DNA of 64,000 nucleotides from Antilocapra americana (GCA_007570785.1 ML662445.1:1414614-1478613), one strand, 5' to 3'; positions 45,150-57,310 are shown, counted from the stretch's first letter. Notes: generated by a model from the letters alone, not told the origin. Translations and numbers: made by a program.

Positions 45150-46717
45150 CTACAGCCTCAATGAATTAAAGGAGAACCCCTACTTTCAAGGAGCTTACTG
45201 CTGAAAGGCATAAAGCTCTAAGAATAAATGCACTCATAATAAAGTATTCATCCATATCACCCATAATAGCTGAAGGTTCTAATTAGACCTTTAAACAGAC
45301 AGTCAATGTGACCAGGATGTGAAGTGGTTTCAGCTACGGTTACAATTAGAACATTGGCATTTGCATTTACTGACTGTTTTGTGTTCAGATTTGTAAGCTG
45401 AACTTTGCTTTAACGAGTTTTTGTGTTTAATTTCTTCTCCATTTTTTGAAATAAGAGAAAGAAATAGACAGTACTTAATAGTGTTTGCATTTCAATAGCC
45501 TGCTTGGGCTGGGAAGTTCCCACCTCATTGAGCTGAGCAGGATGGAGGATGGGAACACAGGCTTTGCTGCCTGGGTTGGTTTTCTACCTTCACAGCAGAA
45601 GGTTGGATTTTGTTCTGTAGACTGAAAATTTGCAACTGAAACCTGGAGGCTAATTTCTAAAACGTTTGGGATTTGACAAATAAATGACAGGAGGGTAAAT
45701 ACTGGAGTGAAAATATTAAAATAGCGCTCCTTCCCTAGATCAAAAAAACACTTCCAGAAATTGTGGAGAAAGTGTCTAATTGTTAAGCGGCTGATGGCGA
45801 TGGGATTGGATCAGGGCAAGCTAAGTCCAGGTGCCAATGGTATTATGATAATTTCAAAAGCAGCGTCTGACTGACCAGAATACAGGAAGGACCAGTGGAC
45901 TATATCCACCTGAGTTGACGGCTGGGCTGCTCTGCTTCTGCTCAGATCTTGAGGATCTCCATCTGGGGATGCGAGCTGGTGGGTGACCCTGAACCAGAAT
46001 CCAGCTGGGGGCAGCTAGATCAAGCTGGCCTGAGGAGGTGGGTCTGGGGCAGGTGTGGCCACTTTCCGGGAGCAGGCTCCCCTCCAAACCCTCCACTTCT
46101 TGCCTCTGTTTCTGCCACCTTTCCTCTGCCTCACAGCCCCTCCCTTCTCCCCTTGACTCTGCATCCTCCAGGGCGGCACAGGGCCCAGAGGAGCAGGGGC
46201 GGGGATGGGGTGGGGTGGAGGAAGCCCATGTTGATGCTGCTTCTCTAAATTTGGTCCTCAAGGAGCTAATGTGGCAGCTGCCACTCACAGCACTGGACGT
46301 ACTTGGGGTCCCAACTGCACCCCACCCCAGGGGACAGGGCTCACTGTGGCGTGTGGGCTCAGTCTCTGCTGGCTGACCTCAGACCTGCAGCCTGGTAGGG
46401 GTTTGGAGGGAGAACCAGGCAGAAAGAAGGGAGAGGAAGACTTGGGTGTGAGACCTTCCTGTGCCTGGTCCATTGATGGGGGTGGGGTGGGGCGTGGTCC
46501 ATGAACTCTAGTCCAGTCTTAGAGAGCCTCTTAATTTCTGGATGTGTGGGATGGAGATGCTTCTACATGTGGGAAAGCACAATGCGGGAGATGAGAGTTG
46601 TTATATTTTGGGCAAAAGGAGGACTGCAGCCCAGGAGAAAGCACCTCAGATAGCTCTGAGAAACTGCTCCAAAGAGGCAAGGGGGGAGGTCAATATACAT
46701 GTGATTTTGGTGAAGGG
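45150..46717. other. No gene recognised
   Basis: AT-rich to 45850, then GC-rich with mutually overlapping frames (for example 45854-46288 minus and 46038-46376 plus) that lack domains. Confidence 0.45.
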
Positions 46718-46928
46718 GTGTGCTCAGTTGCTCAACTGTGTCCAACTCCTTTTGGATCTGTGGATTGTAACCTGCCAGACTCCTCTGTGCTTGGAGTTCT
46801 CCAAGCAATGGAGTGGGTTGCCATTTCCTACTTCAGGATATCTTCCCTACCGGGGGGTTGAACTTGCATCTCTTGTGTCTCCTGCATTTTTAGGCAGATT
46901 CTTTACCACTGAGCAACCTGGGAAGCTC
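46718..46928 (-). mobile_element. SINE, Bov-tA type, diverged
   Basis: Plus-strand text runs from GCTCAGTTGCTCAACTGTGT through AGTGGGTTGCCATTTCCTAC to CTTTACCACTGAGCAACCTG. Confidence 0.9.
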
Positions 46929-47825
46929 CTTAGTGAAGGAGGAGTGCATGAAAATAAGCACATATTTTTGTAGAAAGTTTCTACCATCATGAGGAACAGT
47001 CATCATCATGAACGATTTTAGTGCTTTTCTAGATATGAGGAGATGGAAGAATTGGGCTCAGAAAATCAGCTCCTGAAAATAATTATCTGAAGGGCTGGTC
47101 TGCCAGTTTTCCCAGCATGCAGAGCGCCTCACTCCTGCTCTCTGCCCTGCACTCCCTTCGGCGGGAGAGAGCGGGGCATTTTGAGAGTTGGCAGCTGCGG
47201 CAGTAGGTGATTTCATCCCTGCAGAAGCACATGGCACATGCCAGGTGATAGTTGATGCCAGGCCCTGGTCATGGGCAGGACAAGCTCAGGCTTCAGGCTG
47301 TGTGGACAGCCCTGGGCCCCTCATTACATGGGCTTGCTCCTGCCACCGATCTGGGATGGACTCTTCTGGTAGGGTCTATGGTGGTTCCCACTGGAGCTTT
47401 TGGGGGGCATCAAGCAAGCCCTTGGTGAATTCCTGGAAAGAAGATGGGCATTGGCTCTGTAGGCACAAGCCTGAGTCATTCTGTGGTTTCCTAAGTGCCA
47501 GTTTTGGAGAAGAGTGAGTTCCTAGACCTTGATGCCTCTGACCTGTGAAAAGAATAGTGTTTCTCACCCTTGGATGAGGCTCCAGGGAAGTACTCTTTTA
47601 ATAAAAAGAGCCCTAGAAACTATAATCTGTGACTGTCCTCTGCCATTTATGCTGCCGGAGGGAATTTCAGAAGGTGTTGCTTGAGATCTGCAGGCCCTGC
47701 AGGGAGAGTTTCAGGGAAGCATGGACTCTTCTCGGTTCCACACAACCCAGCAGGGAGGGCTGGGACTGGAACCAGGGTGTCTGCACCCAGTCCTTCCCAC
47801 TTCCTTCTTCAGACTCCTAAAGGCT
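46929..47825. other. No gene recognised
   Basis: Unique sequence. The 109-codon plus frame at 47188-47517 has no family resemblance. Confidence 0.4.
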
Positions 47826-48033
47826 CTGTCTTTCCTGGTGGTTCAGTGGTAAAGGATCTGCCTGCCAATGCAGGAGACTCAGGTTCAATCCCTGGGTCAG
47901 GAACTCCCCTAGAGAAGGAATGGGCAATCCACTCCAGAATTCTTGCCTCAGAAATACCATAGACAGAGAAGCTTGGTGGGCTACAGTCCGTGGGGTTACA
48001 AGAAAGTCAGACACGATTGTGTGACTGAACAAC
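47826..48033 (+). mobile_element. SINE, Bov-tA type
   Basis: TTTCCTGGTGGTTCAGTGGT head, GGTTCAATCCCTGGGTCAGG, GGTGGGCTACAGTCCGTGGG, and terminal CACGATTGTGTGACTGAACA. Confidence 0.93.
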
Positions 48034-48879
48034 AAGATTTTTAAGAAGAGTAGAAGTTGGGGGAAATACTAGGTTTTCATTTTAAAAAGGACCTTGAACC
48101 TGACTAAATTTCAGATTAGGTATGAAAACCTCTAGAGTGTCTATTGTAGTCTAGTCTGGGCTTAAGTATCATTGTTAGGTCCCATCTGTATACGTGTCCA
48201 TTCACTCCATCATGTGTACAGTTTTGGGTGTTTTAGATTTTTAGTCTGCAATTTCTGTACCTAGTTGTAATCATAACACTCCACATACACATATCTTTTG
48301 ACATTAAATATTATGTTTTCCAGGAGCATTGCATAGTTTTCCCAGTCTCCAAAACCATTGTTTTAAGAACAGACACAACTTCATAGCTGTACCATTGTCC
48401 AGTGTTGATCACCACTTGGAACTAATATAATTGATGTTTCAAGCAACTATTATATTCTTTACACTAAGCTTGAAAAACTGAATTTATAATTTATTTTATT
48501 TAAATAAAAATTTAAAAATTGAATCTAAGGATAATCTCGAAATATCTAAGTATTCAATTGGGATCATCTCAGCTTCTTGACAGGGTTAGGGTTTTAAAAA
48601 GTATTCATCCAGTTTTGAATGGATCAGCCTTAAATAGTGATGCACCTTTCACTTTCAACTCAGCACAGATTATGAGACACTGAAATCCTGTGAAATCATT
48701 GCAGCAACTAAGAGGCACATTAAAAACTGGATTTAATGGGTCAGTTTTCTCCGTGAGGCATCAACACAGTCTCTGCCTGGCCTCCCTTTTTTTCTGGAGT
48801 TCCTGTAGCAAGGTTGCCACAGGAAAATATCCAGATCTGATTTGTTCCATTTCTTCTGGGATCTTCAGTTGGTACTTAA
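48034..48879. other. No gene; AT-rich
   Basis: 48160-48480 (TTTTCCAGGAGCATTGCATA, TTCATAGCTGTACCATTGTC) may be an old antisense L1-type repeat, unresolved. No coding region. Confidence 0.35.
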
Positions 48880-49135
48880 TGTGAACTAATGTGAATTGCG
48901 TGTGAAGACACCTTAGCCAGGATGGCAGATCTCTGGGTAAATTATCCGTGCTATTGAGAACTCGCAGGCCGTTGACTATCCCAATTTAACTTGGGCAGGA
49001 CAGGACATTTCTAATAATTAATACTGTAATAACACTTAATGATCTGCACTCATGCGATCTGAAAATCCAGCTAATGGTGCAGTTTTTAGTGATTGCACAA
49101 ACAGCAAGTTTTAAATGTGTCAAATGCTGCTATTT
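48880..49135. promoter_or_regulatory. Candidate conserved noncoding island
   Basis: Repeat-free with clustered homeodomain-type cores (TCTAATAATTAATACTGTAA near 49011 and CACTTAATGATCTGC at 49034), plus GAACTCGCAGGCCGTTGAC. Conservation not measured. Confidence 0.3.
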
Positions 49136-49744
49136 CAGCATCCCAGTGCCACGCAGGAGACCCTGCCCGTGGGCCTCCCACTGACCCTGACCCAGAGCCT
49201 AGACATGGATGTGACGAGTGATGGGCTTGGTCTCCAGGGAGGGGCTGTTTGTTCAGAACTGGGTCCAAGCAGGAGAATTTGAAGGCGACTTTGCTTCTTC
49301 CACATGGAAGTACATTTCAAAGCTCTGATGAGTTGCTAGCGAGGTAGCAAAGAAATCGGAGAAAAGGAACAAGATTGCAGAGACTCTTCTACCAACTTCA
49401 TTTGAAGGGAGTTAATATTTAGGAGGCCTGCCTAGCAGACAGTGATGTCTTTCTTCATCACCTTCTGCCAGTCTCATGGTTCTGCCTCACCTGACACAAA
49501 ACCCCTTCTGAAAGCTCTTGTACGGACACAGACACTCAGGATTTTTCTGGAAACTTCTCCTTTCTGGATCTAACATTGATAACTTTGTGTTTTCTTCAGG
49601 TCTATGGTATTGTTTTCTTTTCTTTATTTTTTGATGGGGAAAATAGTAAATGGTATACTATCCATTACTTTTATATGAACAGAAAACAGTAAAACTGAAT
49701 TTAAAAATGTTGCTAAAATAATTGTGGTAGTCATCAGCAGTGCA
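49136..49744. other. No gene recognised
   Basis: Unique sequence. Confidence 0.4.
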
Positions 49745-49759
49745 AGAATTAAATTTTGC
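49745..49759. repeat. Target-site duplication, left copy, of L1
   Basis: AGAATTAAATTTTGC, repeated exactly at 50704-50718. Confidence 0.88.
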
Positions 49760-50703
49760 AATATACAAGCAACTCCTGCAGCTCCATTCTAGAAAAATAA
49801 ACGACCCAATCAAAAAGTGGGCCAAAGAACGTAACAGACATTTCTCCAAAGAAGACATAAAAATGGCTAACAAACACATGAAAAGATGCTCAACATCACT
49901 CATTATCAGAGAAATGCAAATCAAAACCACAATGAGGTACCACTTTACACCAGTCAGAATGGCTGTAATCCAAAAATCTACAAGCAATAAATGCTGGAGA
50001 GGATGTGGAGAAAAGGGAACCCTCTTACACTGTTGGTGGGAATGCAAACTAGTACAGCCACTATGGAAAACAGTGTGGAGGTTCCTTAAAAAACTGCAAA
50101 TAGACCTGCCATATGACCCAGCAATCCCACTGGTGGGCATACACACTGAGGAAACCAGAATTGAAAGAGACACGTGTACCCCAATGTTCATCACCACATT
50201 GTTTACAATAGCCAGGACATGGAAGCAACCTAGATGCCCATCAACTGACGAATGGATAAGAAAGCTGTGGTACATATACACAATGGAATATTACTCAGCA
50301 TTAAAAAAAATTCATTTGAAGCAGTTCTACTCAGGTGGATGGAACTGGAGCCTATTATCCAGAGTGAAGTAAGCCAGAAGGAAAAACAACAATACAGTAT
50401 ACTAACGCATATATATGGGATTTAGAAAGATGGTAACGAGAACCCTGCATGTGAGACAGCAAAAGGAACGCAGATGTATAGAACAGACATGTGGACTCTG
50501 TGGAAGAGGGCAAGGGTGGGATGATATGGGAGAATGGCATTGAAACATGTTAATTACCGAGCAGGATTGATGCTCGGGGGGTTCTGGAGGGGGAGCATGT
50601 GTAGACCCATGGCGGTTTCATGTCATTGTATGGCAAAACCAACACAATAAAGTAAAGAAAATTTAAAAAAAAAATAATAAAGTAACAACAACAACAAAAA
50701 AAC
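49760..50703 (+). mobile_element. L1 LINE 3' end, 5'-truncated, with target-site duplication
   Basis: Encodes the C-terminal part of L1 ORF2, including the C-x3-C-x7-H-x4-C motif ([18 protein letters not shown]). The 210-codon frame at 49740-50372 begins at a GTG in host DNA and leaves the L1 frame near 50305-50312, where an A-run has changed length; it ends in 18-20 aberrant residues. The 3' UTR (about 50430-50665) lacks two blocks that the L1 at 3723-4466 keeps. It ends with an A-rich tail containing AATAAAGTAA repeats. Confidence 0.95.
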
Positions 50704-50718
50704 AGAATTAAATTTTGC
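50704..50718. repeat. Target-site duplication, right copy, of L1
   Basis: Exact 15-bp match to 49745-49759. Confidence 0.88.
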
Positions 50719-51759
50719 TATTCTACTATACACATCTTCATTAATGTTTTCATTTCAGGATTCTAATCATCAATTTTTTTTTTAATAAGAGAGCAAACCT
50801 CAAGGAATGTGTAAGGAAACTGCACTGTGACTCCAGACCATTTGAAACCCTATTTTCCTCCTTTGCAATGACCCAAGGCTGTAGGATATCTCATCTTTCT
50901 CATAGCGTGTAGATGGAATTCTGTCCACTTTCAACTGGTGGTGTGGATCCACCAGCAGAGATAAGTTGATTCATGTAGGGTCTAAAGCCTCCAGTAATTA
51001 AAGCACTGTTTGACAAATATCATTCATTCAAAACTGCATTAAAGTATTTAGAGATTCATTTTAGTTTGTATTCTGCTTTTACACAAAAGGAACACAATGA
51101 GATCTTTTATCTTTTATCTTTTAGGAGAAGATAACTTGTAGTCACGACCTATACTGTCAATGATTAGATTTTTCTTTTTGTTTCTACTTTAACTACAACA
51201 TATTTATGCTATGTTTTTGTTGTTGTTTAGTTGCAATTGGATAAGTCCCTGGACTAGAAACTTGTGCTCACTGATTGGCATGAGTAGAGTCCATTAAGGA
51301 AGTCTGTTGGTTCAGAACATGAGGAAACTCAGGTGAAGTCTCAACAATGAGGAAAGCAAAGAAGAGAGGATTATGAACTCAGTGCTCTGACACAAAACCT
51401 ACCAAGTGGGGCCAGCTCTGAGTTTTCCAGAAAACCCTAACCCTCTAAGAGAAATCTTTCTGCCTCTCCACACTCTATCCTTAGGCTTGCATAAGAGGCA
51501 GGATCTCATTAAGAGCAAGAATTAAATTAACTCCTTGGAAAAAAGTCAGATTCATTAAAATGCCATTAAAGGTACCTCCACACCCAGAGCTTAGAAATTC
51601 CCTGTGAGAACTTAAACCCTAAACTTGCCTTCAGTTGATCAGATGTGGCATTCCAGCTCCAGTTTTGTCTATAGAGGGCTTTGCAGAAACATCAGCTAAA
51701 GGATTCCATGTGAACCTATGTTCAGTTGAGTGAGACTAAACCCCATTCCAGAGATGGGT
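50719..51759. other. No gene recognised
   Basis: A short remnant GTTGTTGTTTAGTTGC at 51219-51234 looks like the last bases of a minus-strand SINE. Otherwise unique. Confidence 0.4.
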
Positions 51760-51890
51760 AACTGGAGAGGGAAATGGCAACCATTCCAGTATTCTTGCCT
51801 GGAAAATCCCATGTAAAGAGAGACATGGCAGGCTACAGTCTGTGGGTCACAAAGAACTGGACATGACTTTGCAACTGAGCATGAGCATAG
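51760..51890 (+). mobile_element. SINE, Bov-tA type, 5'-truncated
   Basis: Begins inside the body (GGAGAGGGAAATGGCAACCA) and runs through TATTCTTGCCTGGAAAATCC to CTGGACATGACTTTGCAACT. Confidence 0.88.
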
Positions 51891-51927
51891 ATGGGTAAAC
51901 TAAGTCAATGAAGATAGTTACGCAATT

Positions 51928-52204
51928 TGTTCAGTCACTTAGTCATGTCTGACTCTTTGCGACCCCATGGACTGCAGCGCACAAGGCTTTCCAGTCCTTC
52001 AGTATTCCCAGAGTTTACACAAATTCATGTCCATTGAGTCAGTGGTGCCATCCAACCATCTCATCCTCTGCCACCCACTTTTCCTACTTTCCTCAATCTT
52101 TTCCAACATCAGGAACTTTTCCAATGAGTCAGCTTTTCACATCAGGTTTCCAAAGGATTGGACATTCAGCTAAAGCATCAGTCCTTCCAAAGAATATTCA
52201 GGAC
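51928..52204 (-). mobile_element. BovB LINE 3'-terminal fragment
   Basis: Colinear with 42258-42540: GTTCAGTCACTTAGTCATGT, GTCCATTGAGTCAGTGGTGC, CATCCAACCATCTCATCCTC, TTTTCCAATGAGTCAGC, CAGTCCTTCCAAAGAATATT. A BovB-tailed SINE (51760) and this fragment face each other. Confidence 0.88.
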
Positions 52205-52492
52205 ACTTACACAGCCCTGAAAGGAACCAGCATCTGGGAACTATCCCAGTGTAGCCCTGAATTGTCAATGTTCACATTCCAGCTGGGAATGGGATCTATG
52301 CCAGTGTCACAAATACAATTTCAGCAGCAGGACGCACTATCCCAGAGGGAGGTGACAAGGATGGGTGTACAGTATTCTCTGAAAAGCAAAGCTTCAGCAC
52401 CTACCCACTGACCTAGTTTCCTAGGCAATAACTGAATGTCCGAGGTAAAGTACTTGGGCCTTTATGCCACACAGAGGAGCATGAACTACCTT
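52205..52492. other. No gene recognised
   Basis: Short unique stretch before the minisatellite. Confidence 0.4.
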
Positions 52493-55400
52493 GGAGCATC
52501 AATAGTGACGAGAATCACTGGTGATGAAGATCACTGAGGAAGAACATTACTGAGAATAAGCATCACTGAGTATGAGCATCACTGGTGATGAGAACTGCAG
52601 AGGGGAGCATCACTAAGATGAATATCACTGAGGTGAGCATCACTGAGGTGAGTATCACTAAGCACAAACATTATGGAGGATGAACACCACTAGGGTGAGC
52701 ATCACTGAAGACAAATTCACTGAGGTGAGCATCACTGAGTTGAGCATCACTGAGGATGAACATCACTGAGGTGAGCATCACTGAGGTCAAGAATCACTGA
52801 GGATGAGGACCACTGAGGTGAGTATGCCTGAGGATGAGCATCACTGAGGACAAGCATCACTGAGGACAAGCATCACTGAGGACCAGTATCATTGAGGATG
52901 AGCAAAAGTGAGGATGAACATCACTGAGGTGCACATCACTGAGGGTGAGAATCACTGAGGGTGAGCATCACTGAGGGCAAGCATCACTGAGGTGAGGATC
53001 ACTGAGGAGAAGCATCACTGAGGATTAGCATCACTGAGGTGACCATCACTGAGGTGAGGATCACCAACAACAAGCATTACTGAGGATTGGCATCACTAAG
53101 GTGAGGATCACCAAGGACAAGCATCACTGAGGACAAGAATCTCTGAGGACAAGTATCACTGAGATTAGCATCACTGATGATGAGCAAAAGTGAGGACGAG
53201 CGTCACAGAGGTGAGTATCACTGAGGTGAACATCACTGAGGATCAACAACATTGAGATGAGCATCACTGAGGATTAACATCATTGATGACGAGCATCACT
53301 GAGGTGAGCACCACTGAGGATGAGAATTACTGAGGTGAGCCTCACTGACCACGAGCATCATTGAGGATGAATATCACTGAAGATGAATCACTAAGGTGAG
53401 CATCACTGAGGTGAGCATCACTGAGGTGAGTATCACTAAGGTGAGTTACATTGAGGTGAGGATCACCAAGGATGAGCATTACTGAGAATGAGAATCACTG
53501 AGGACAAGCATCACTGAGGTGAGCCTCAATGAGCATGAGCATCATTGAGGATGAACATCACTGAATATGAATCACTAAGGTGAGCATCACTGAAGTGAGC
53601 ATCACTGAGGACGAATATCACTGAGGTGAGAATCACTGAGGGTGAGCATCACTGAGGGTGAACATTACTAAGGTGAGGATCACTGAGGAGAAGCATCACT
53701 GAGGTGAGCATCATTGAGGATTAGCAATGCTGAGTTGGGCATCACTGAGGACGAGGATCACTGAGGACAAGTATCACTGAGGATGAACATCACTGAGGTG
53801 AACATCACTGTGGACGAGCATCTCTTTGGACCAGCAAAAGTGAGGGAGAGCAACACTGAACTGAGCATCACTGAGAATGAGCATCCCTTAGGACGACCAT
53901 CACTGAGGTGAGCAACACTGAGGGGGAGCATCACTGAGTTGAGGATCACTGAGGAGAAGCATCACTGAGAGGAGCATCACTGAGCATTAGCATCACTATG
54001 GTGAGCATCACTGAGGATGAGCATCACTGTGGCAAGCATCCCTGAGGTGAACATCACTGTGGACAAGAAAAAGTGAGGATGGGCATCACTGAGGATGAGC
54101 ATCATTGAGGATGAACATTGCTGAAGATGAATCATTAAGGTGAGCATGACTGAGGTGAGCATCACTGAGGGCAAGCATCACCGAGGGCGGGGATCACTGA
54201 GGTGATCATCTTTGAAGTGAGCATCACTGAGGTGAACATCGCTGAGGATGAGCATCACTGTGGAATAGCAAAAGTGAGGGAGAGCAACACTGAGCTGAGC
54301 ATCACTGAGAATGAGCATCCCTTAGGACGACCATCACTGAAGTGAGCAACACTGAGCTGAGCATCACTGAGAATGAGCATCCCTTAGGACGACCATCACT
54401 GAGGGTGAACATTACTAAGGTGAGGATCACTGAGGAGAAACATCACTGAGGTGAGCATCATTGAGCATTAGCAATGCTGAGTTGAGCATCACTGAGGACA
54501 TGTATCACTGAGGCCGAGCATCACTGAGGGTGAACATCACTGAGGATGAGCATCACTGTGGTGGGCACCACTGAGGATGAGTATCACTGAGGTCAAGCAT
54601 CACTGAGGGCATGCATCACTGACATGAGGATCACTGAGGAGAAGTATTACTGAGACAAGCATAATGGAGGATTAGCATCACTGAGGTGAGGATCACCAAG
54701 GATGAGCATCACTGAGGACGAGAGTCACTGAAAACAAGCATCACTGAGGACGAGTATCTCTGAGGTGATCATCATTGAGGACGAGCATCACTGAGGACAA
54801 GCATCACTGAGGATGAGCATCACTGAGGATGAGCATCACTGAGATCAGTATCATTGAAGTCAGCTTCACTGAAGGTGAGCAAAAGTCAGGACAAGCATCA
54901 CTGAGGACGAACATCACTGAGGATGAGCATCACTGAGGCAGAGCATCACTGAGGGCGAGTATCCCTGAGGTGAGCATCACTGAGGGGAAGCATCACTGAG
55001 GATGAGCATCAGTGAGGTGAGCAGCACTGAGGTGATCATCATTGAGGACAAGCATCACTGAGGATGAGCATCAGTGAGGGTGAACATCATTGAGGATTAG
55101 CATCACTTGGTTGAGCATCACTGATGATGAGCATCACTGAGGACAAGCATCACTGAAGCTGAGCATCACTGAAGCTGAGCATTACTGAGGGCCAGCATCA
55201 CTGAGAGTGAACATCACTGAGGTGAGCATCACTGAGGTCAAGTATCACTGACAGCAAGCATCACTGAGGGTGAGCATCACTTAGGGCGAGCACCCCTGAG
55301 GTAAGCATCACTGAGGTGAGTATCACTAAGGTGAGCATCACTGAGGTGAGTATCACTGAAGAGAAGCAAAACTGAGGACGAGCATCACTGAGGATGTGCA

Positions 55401-55670
55401 TCACTGAGGATGAGCGTCACTTAGGAGAGGATCACTGAGGAGAAGCATCAAGGAGGCGAGCAACACTGAGGATTAGCATCACTGAGATGAGGATCACCAA
55501 GGATGAGCATCAGTGAGGATGAGCATCACTGAAGATGAATCACTAAGGTGAGTATCACTGAGGTGAGTATCACTGAGGCAAGTATCACTGAGAACAAACA
55601 TCACTGAGGATGATCATCACTGAGGTGAGCATCACTGAGGTGAGCATCACTCAACTTGAATATTACTGAT
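52493..55670. repeat. Large minisatellite, GAGCATCACTGAGG-type, ~3.2 kb
   Basis: Some 200 imperfect units, mostly 15 bp (GCATCACTGAGGTGA) and 16 bp (GCATCACTGAGGATGA or GCATCACTGAGGACAA), with rarer 18-bp and deleted units. Units are mixed, yet larger blocks recur. The block GCAACACTGA…GCATCCCTTAGGACGACC starts at 53850, 54284 and 54346 (steps of 434 and 62 bp). A GATGAATCACTAAGGTGAG variant occurs near 53377, 53560, 54126 and 55531. The array fades at both ends into unique DNA. Short minus-strand frames (SDAHLSD-type text) are by-products and carry stops. Confidence 0.95.
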
Positions 55671-56194
55671 GCACTTTTGTGCTTTTTCCTTTTAAGAACC
55701 ACCAGGCGGTCCCTCTGTCTCAGGTCAGGTTGGCAGAAATCAATGTAGGTTTGTGATTGGTTTTTCTGTCTCTGAGGGGATATGCCTTCCAAATGCATCC
55801 TTGTACTTATAGGCAAACTACCAAAGTGGCCCAAAGATGTACCCTCCACTGTCTAGATATACTGGGGACAGAGAACACAGTGGGAGGGCATCAGGAGGAA
55901 GAGGCAGGGACGAGGCGAGCATCCCGCCACTCCTGGGAGATTTGTAAGATGAACTTCAATGTTTCCATTGGCTGCATCCCAGACCCGAGACAGCTGAGCC
56001 TAGATAAGACTGACCGGGTGGGAGGACAGTGCAAGACAAGGCTCTTTGTCCTGCACAGTGAGCCCTTCAGGCAGACTCATAGTGGGCCCGGACTTCTGGG
56101 GTTTCAGTGCATCGTGAGGCCTCTTATGCTGCAGAGCCACGGGGATGGCGCCTGATCTGCCCTCAGAGCCACTGTTTTCTTCTTCTGCTTTTAA
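55671..56194. other. No gene recognised
   Basis: Unique sequence. The 132-codon plus frame (55757-56155) has no recognisable domain and is overlapped by minus frames. Confidence 0.45.
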
Positions 56195-56330
56195 ACTGAA
56201 GTAGAGTTGATGTGAAGCACTGTGCCATCTGCTGAACAGCAAAGCGACTCAGTCATACACATATATACATTCCTTCAAAAATTCTTTTCCATTATGGCCT
56301 ACCCCAGGAGATTGGATAAAGTTCCCTGAA
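56195..56330 (-). mobile_element. L1 3' UTR fragment
   Basis: Plus-strand landmarks are GAACAGCAAAGCGACTCAGT, CATACACATATATACATTCC and TTCTTTTCCATTATGGCCTA, as in the copy at 6859-7090. Confidence 0.8.
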
Positions 56331-57085
56331 ACCAATAGAGTTTCCCTGGGTGGCACTAACTAGCACCCAGATGGAGTGGCCACGAGCCGGCTGTCAGGAG
56401 CACATGTGGAAGGTTAAGGGCAGATGTCCTCGGGTCTAATGGGACTCCTTTTACACAGCAAGGTTTAGTGATGTATGACTGACGCTTCCGAGTGTGCGGC
56501 TGTGGTGCAGACCCAACTAATATGGCCCCACAGGGCAGGCACTCTTCGCCTTATGCTACAGACGAGGAAAAGTGAGGCTGGGACAGGTAAGTGGGTCAGC
56601 AAAGAGCAGACTTGTCATGGCCTAGCTGAACCAGGCCCCTGCTCTCAACCTCTCTGTTCCTCCCCCTGTAGAAACGGAAGGAAAATTCATAAACCTGGAT
56701 AAAAGCGACAGTGGGCTGGAAACATTGGAACCATTGGCTTCCCCGCTGTCCTGATTTTGACTGAAAGCCGGTAGTTACTCTGACCCAGAGACACTGGGAT
56801 TGTTTATTTATACAAAACGACTTTGCCAACTTTCAGCATTAAGGCCCAGTTTTGCTATGCAGCTAAGGACCTACATCACCCATTCAGCTACTTTCCTCTG
56901 CTTCAGACTGATGCTGGGTGCCCAGGGAGGGGACCCTTGTGGCTTCCTGCTGGCTGTGCCCCCAGAGAAGGTGAGGAGGTGGCCTTGGAGTTAGAGAGAA
57001 CTGCAATTTTCCCAGTCACATCCCAAGGCTGTCAAGGATTTTTTCACAAGAGGCTGTGTTCGTGGGTTTCAGTCTCAAATGGAAA
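56331..57085. other. No gene; possible MIR remnant
   Basis: 56535-56615 (TATGCTACAGACGAGGAAAA, then GTGAGGCTGGGACAGGTAAG) resembles antisense MIR. The rest is unique. Confidence 0.35.
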
Positions 57086-57100
57086 CACTAGACAATTTAA
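57086..57100. repeat. Target-site duplication, left copy, of a SINE
   Basis: CACTAGACAATTTAA, repeated exactly at 57311-57325. Confidence 0.9.
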
Positions 57101-57310
57101 GGCTTCCCAGGTGGCTTGGTGGTAAAGAACTTGCTTGCTAATACAAGTGATGTGGGAGACTTGGGTTTGATTCCTGGATTGGGAAGATCCCCTGGAGAAG
57201 GAAATGTCAACCCACTCCAATATTCTTGCCTGGAGAATCCCATGGACAGAGGAATCTGGTGGGCTGCAGACCATGGAGTCACAAGAGTCGGACAGGATTG
57301 AGCATGCATG
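57101..57310 (+). mobile_element. SINE, Bov-tA type, full length with perfect target-site duplication
   Basis: GGCTTCCCAGGTGGCTTGGT head, GGTTTGATTCCTGGATTGG B-box region, CTTGCCTGGAGAATCCCATG, and terminal GTCGGACAGGATTGAGCATG with a short (GCAT)n tail. Confidence 0.95.

Noticed and set aside
53758..54174. Minus-strand frames with repeated serine/leucine/methionine text in the large minisatellite
   Set aside because: They are simple translations of the repeat, interrupted by stops. No initiation context or non-repeat domain.
52493..55670. Possible CRISPR-like array
   Set aside because: Units are contiguous with no unique spacers of constant length, and the genome is vertebrate.
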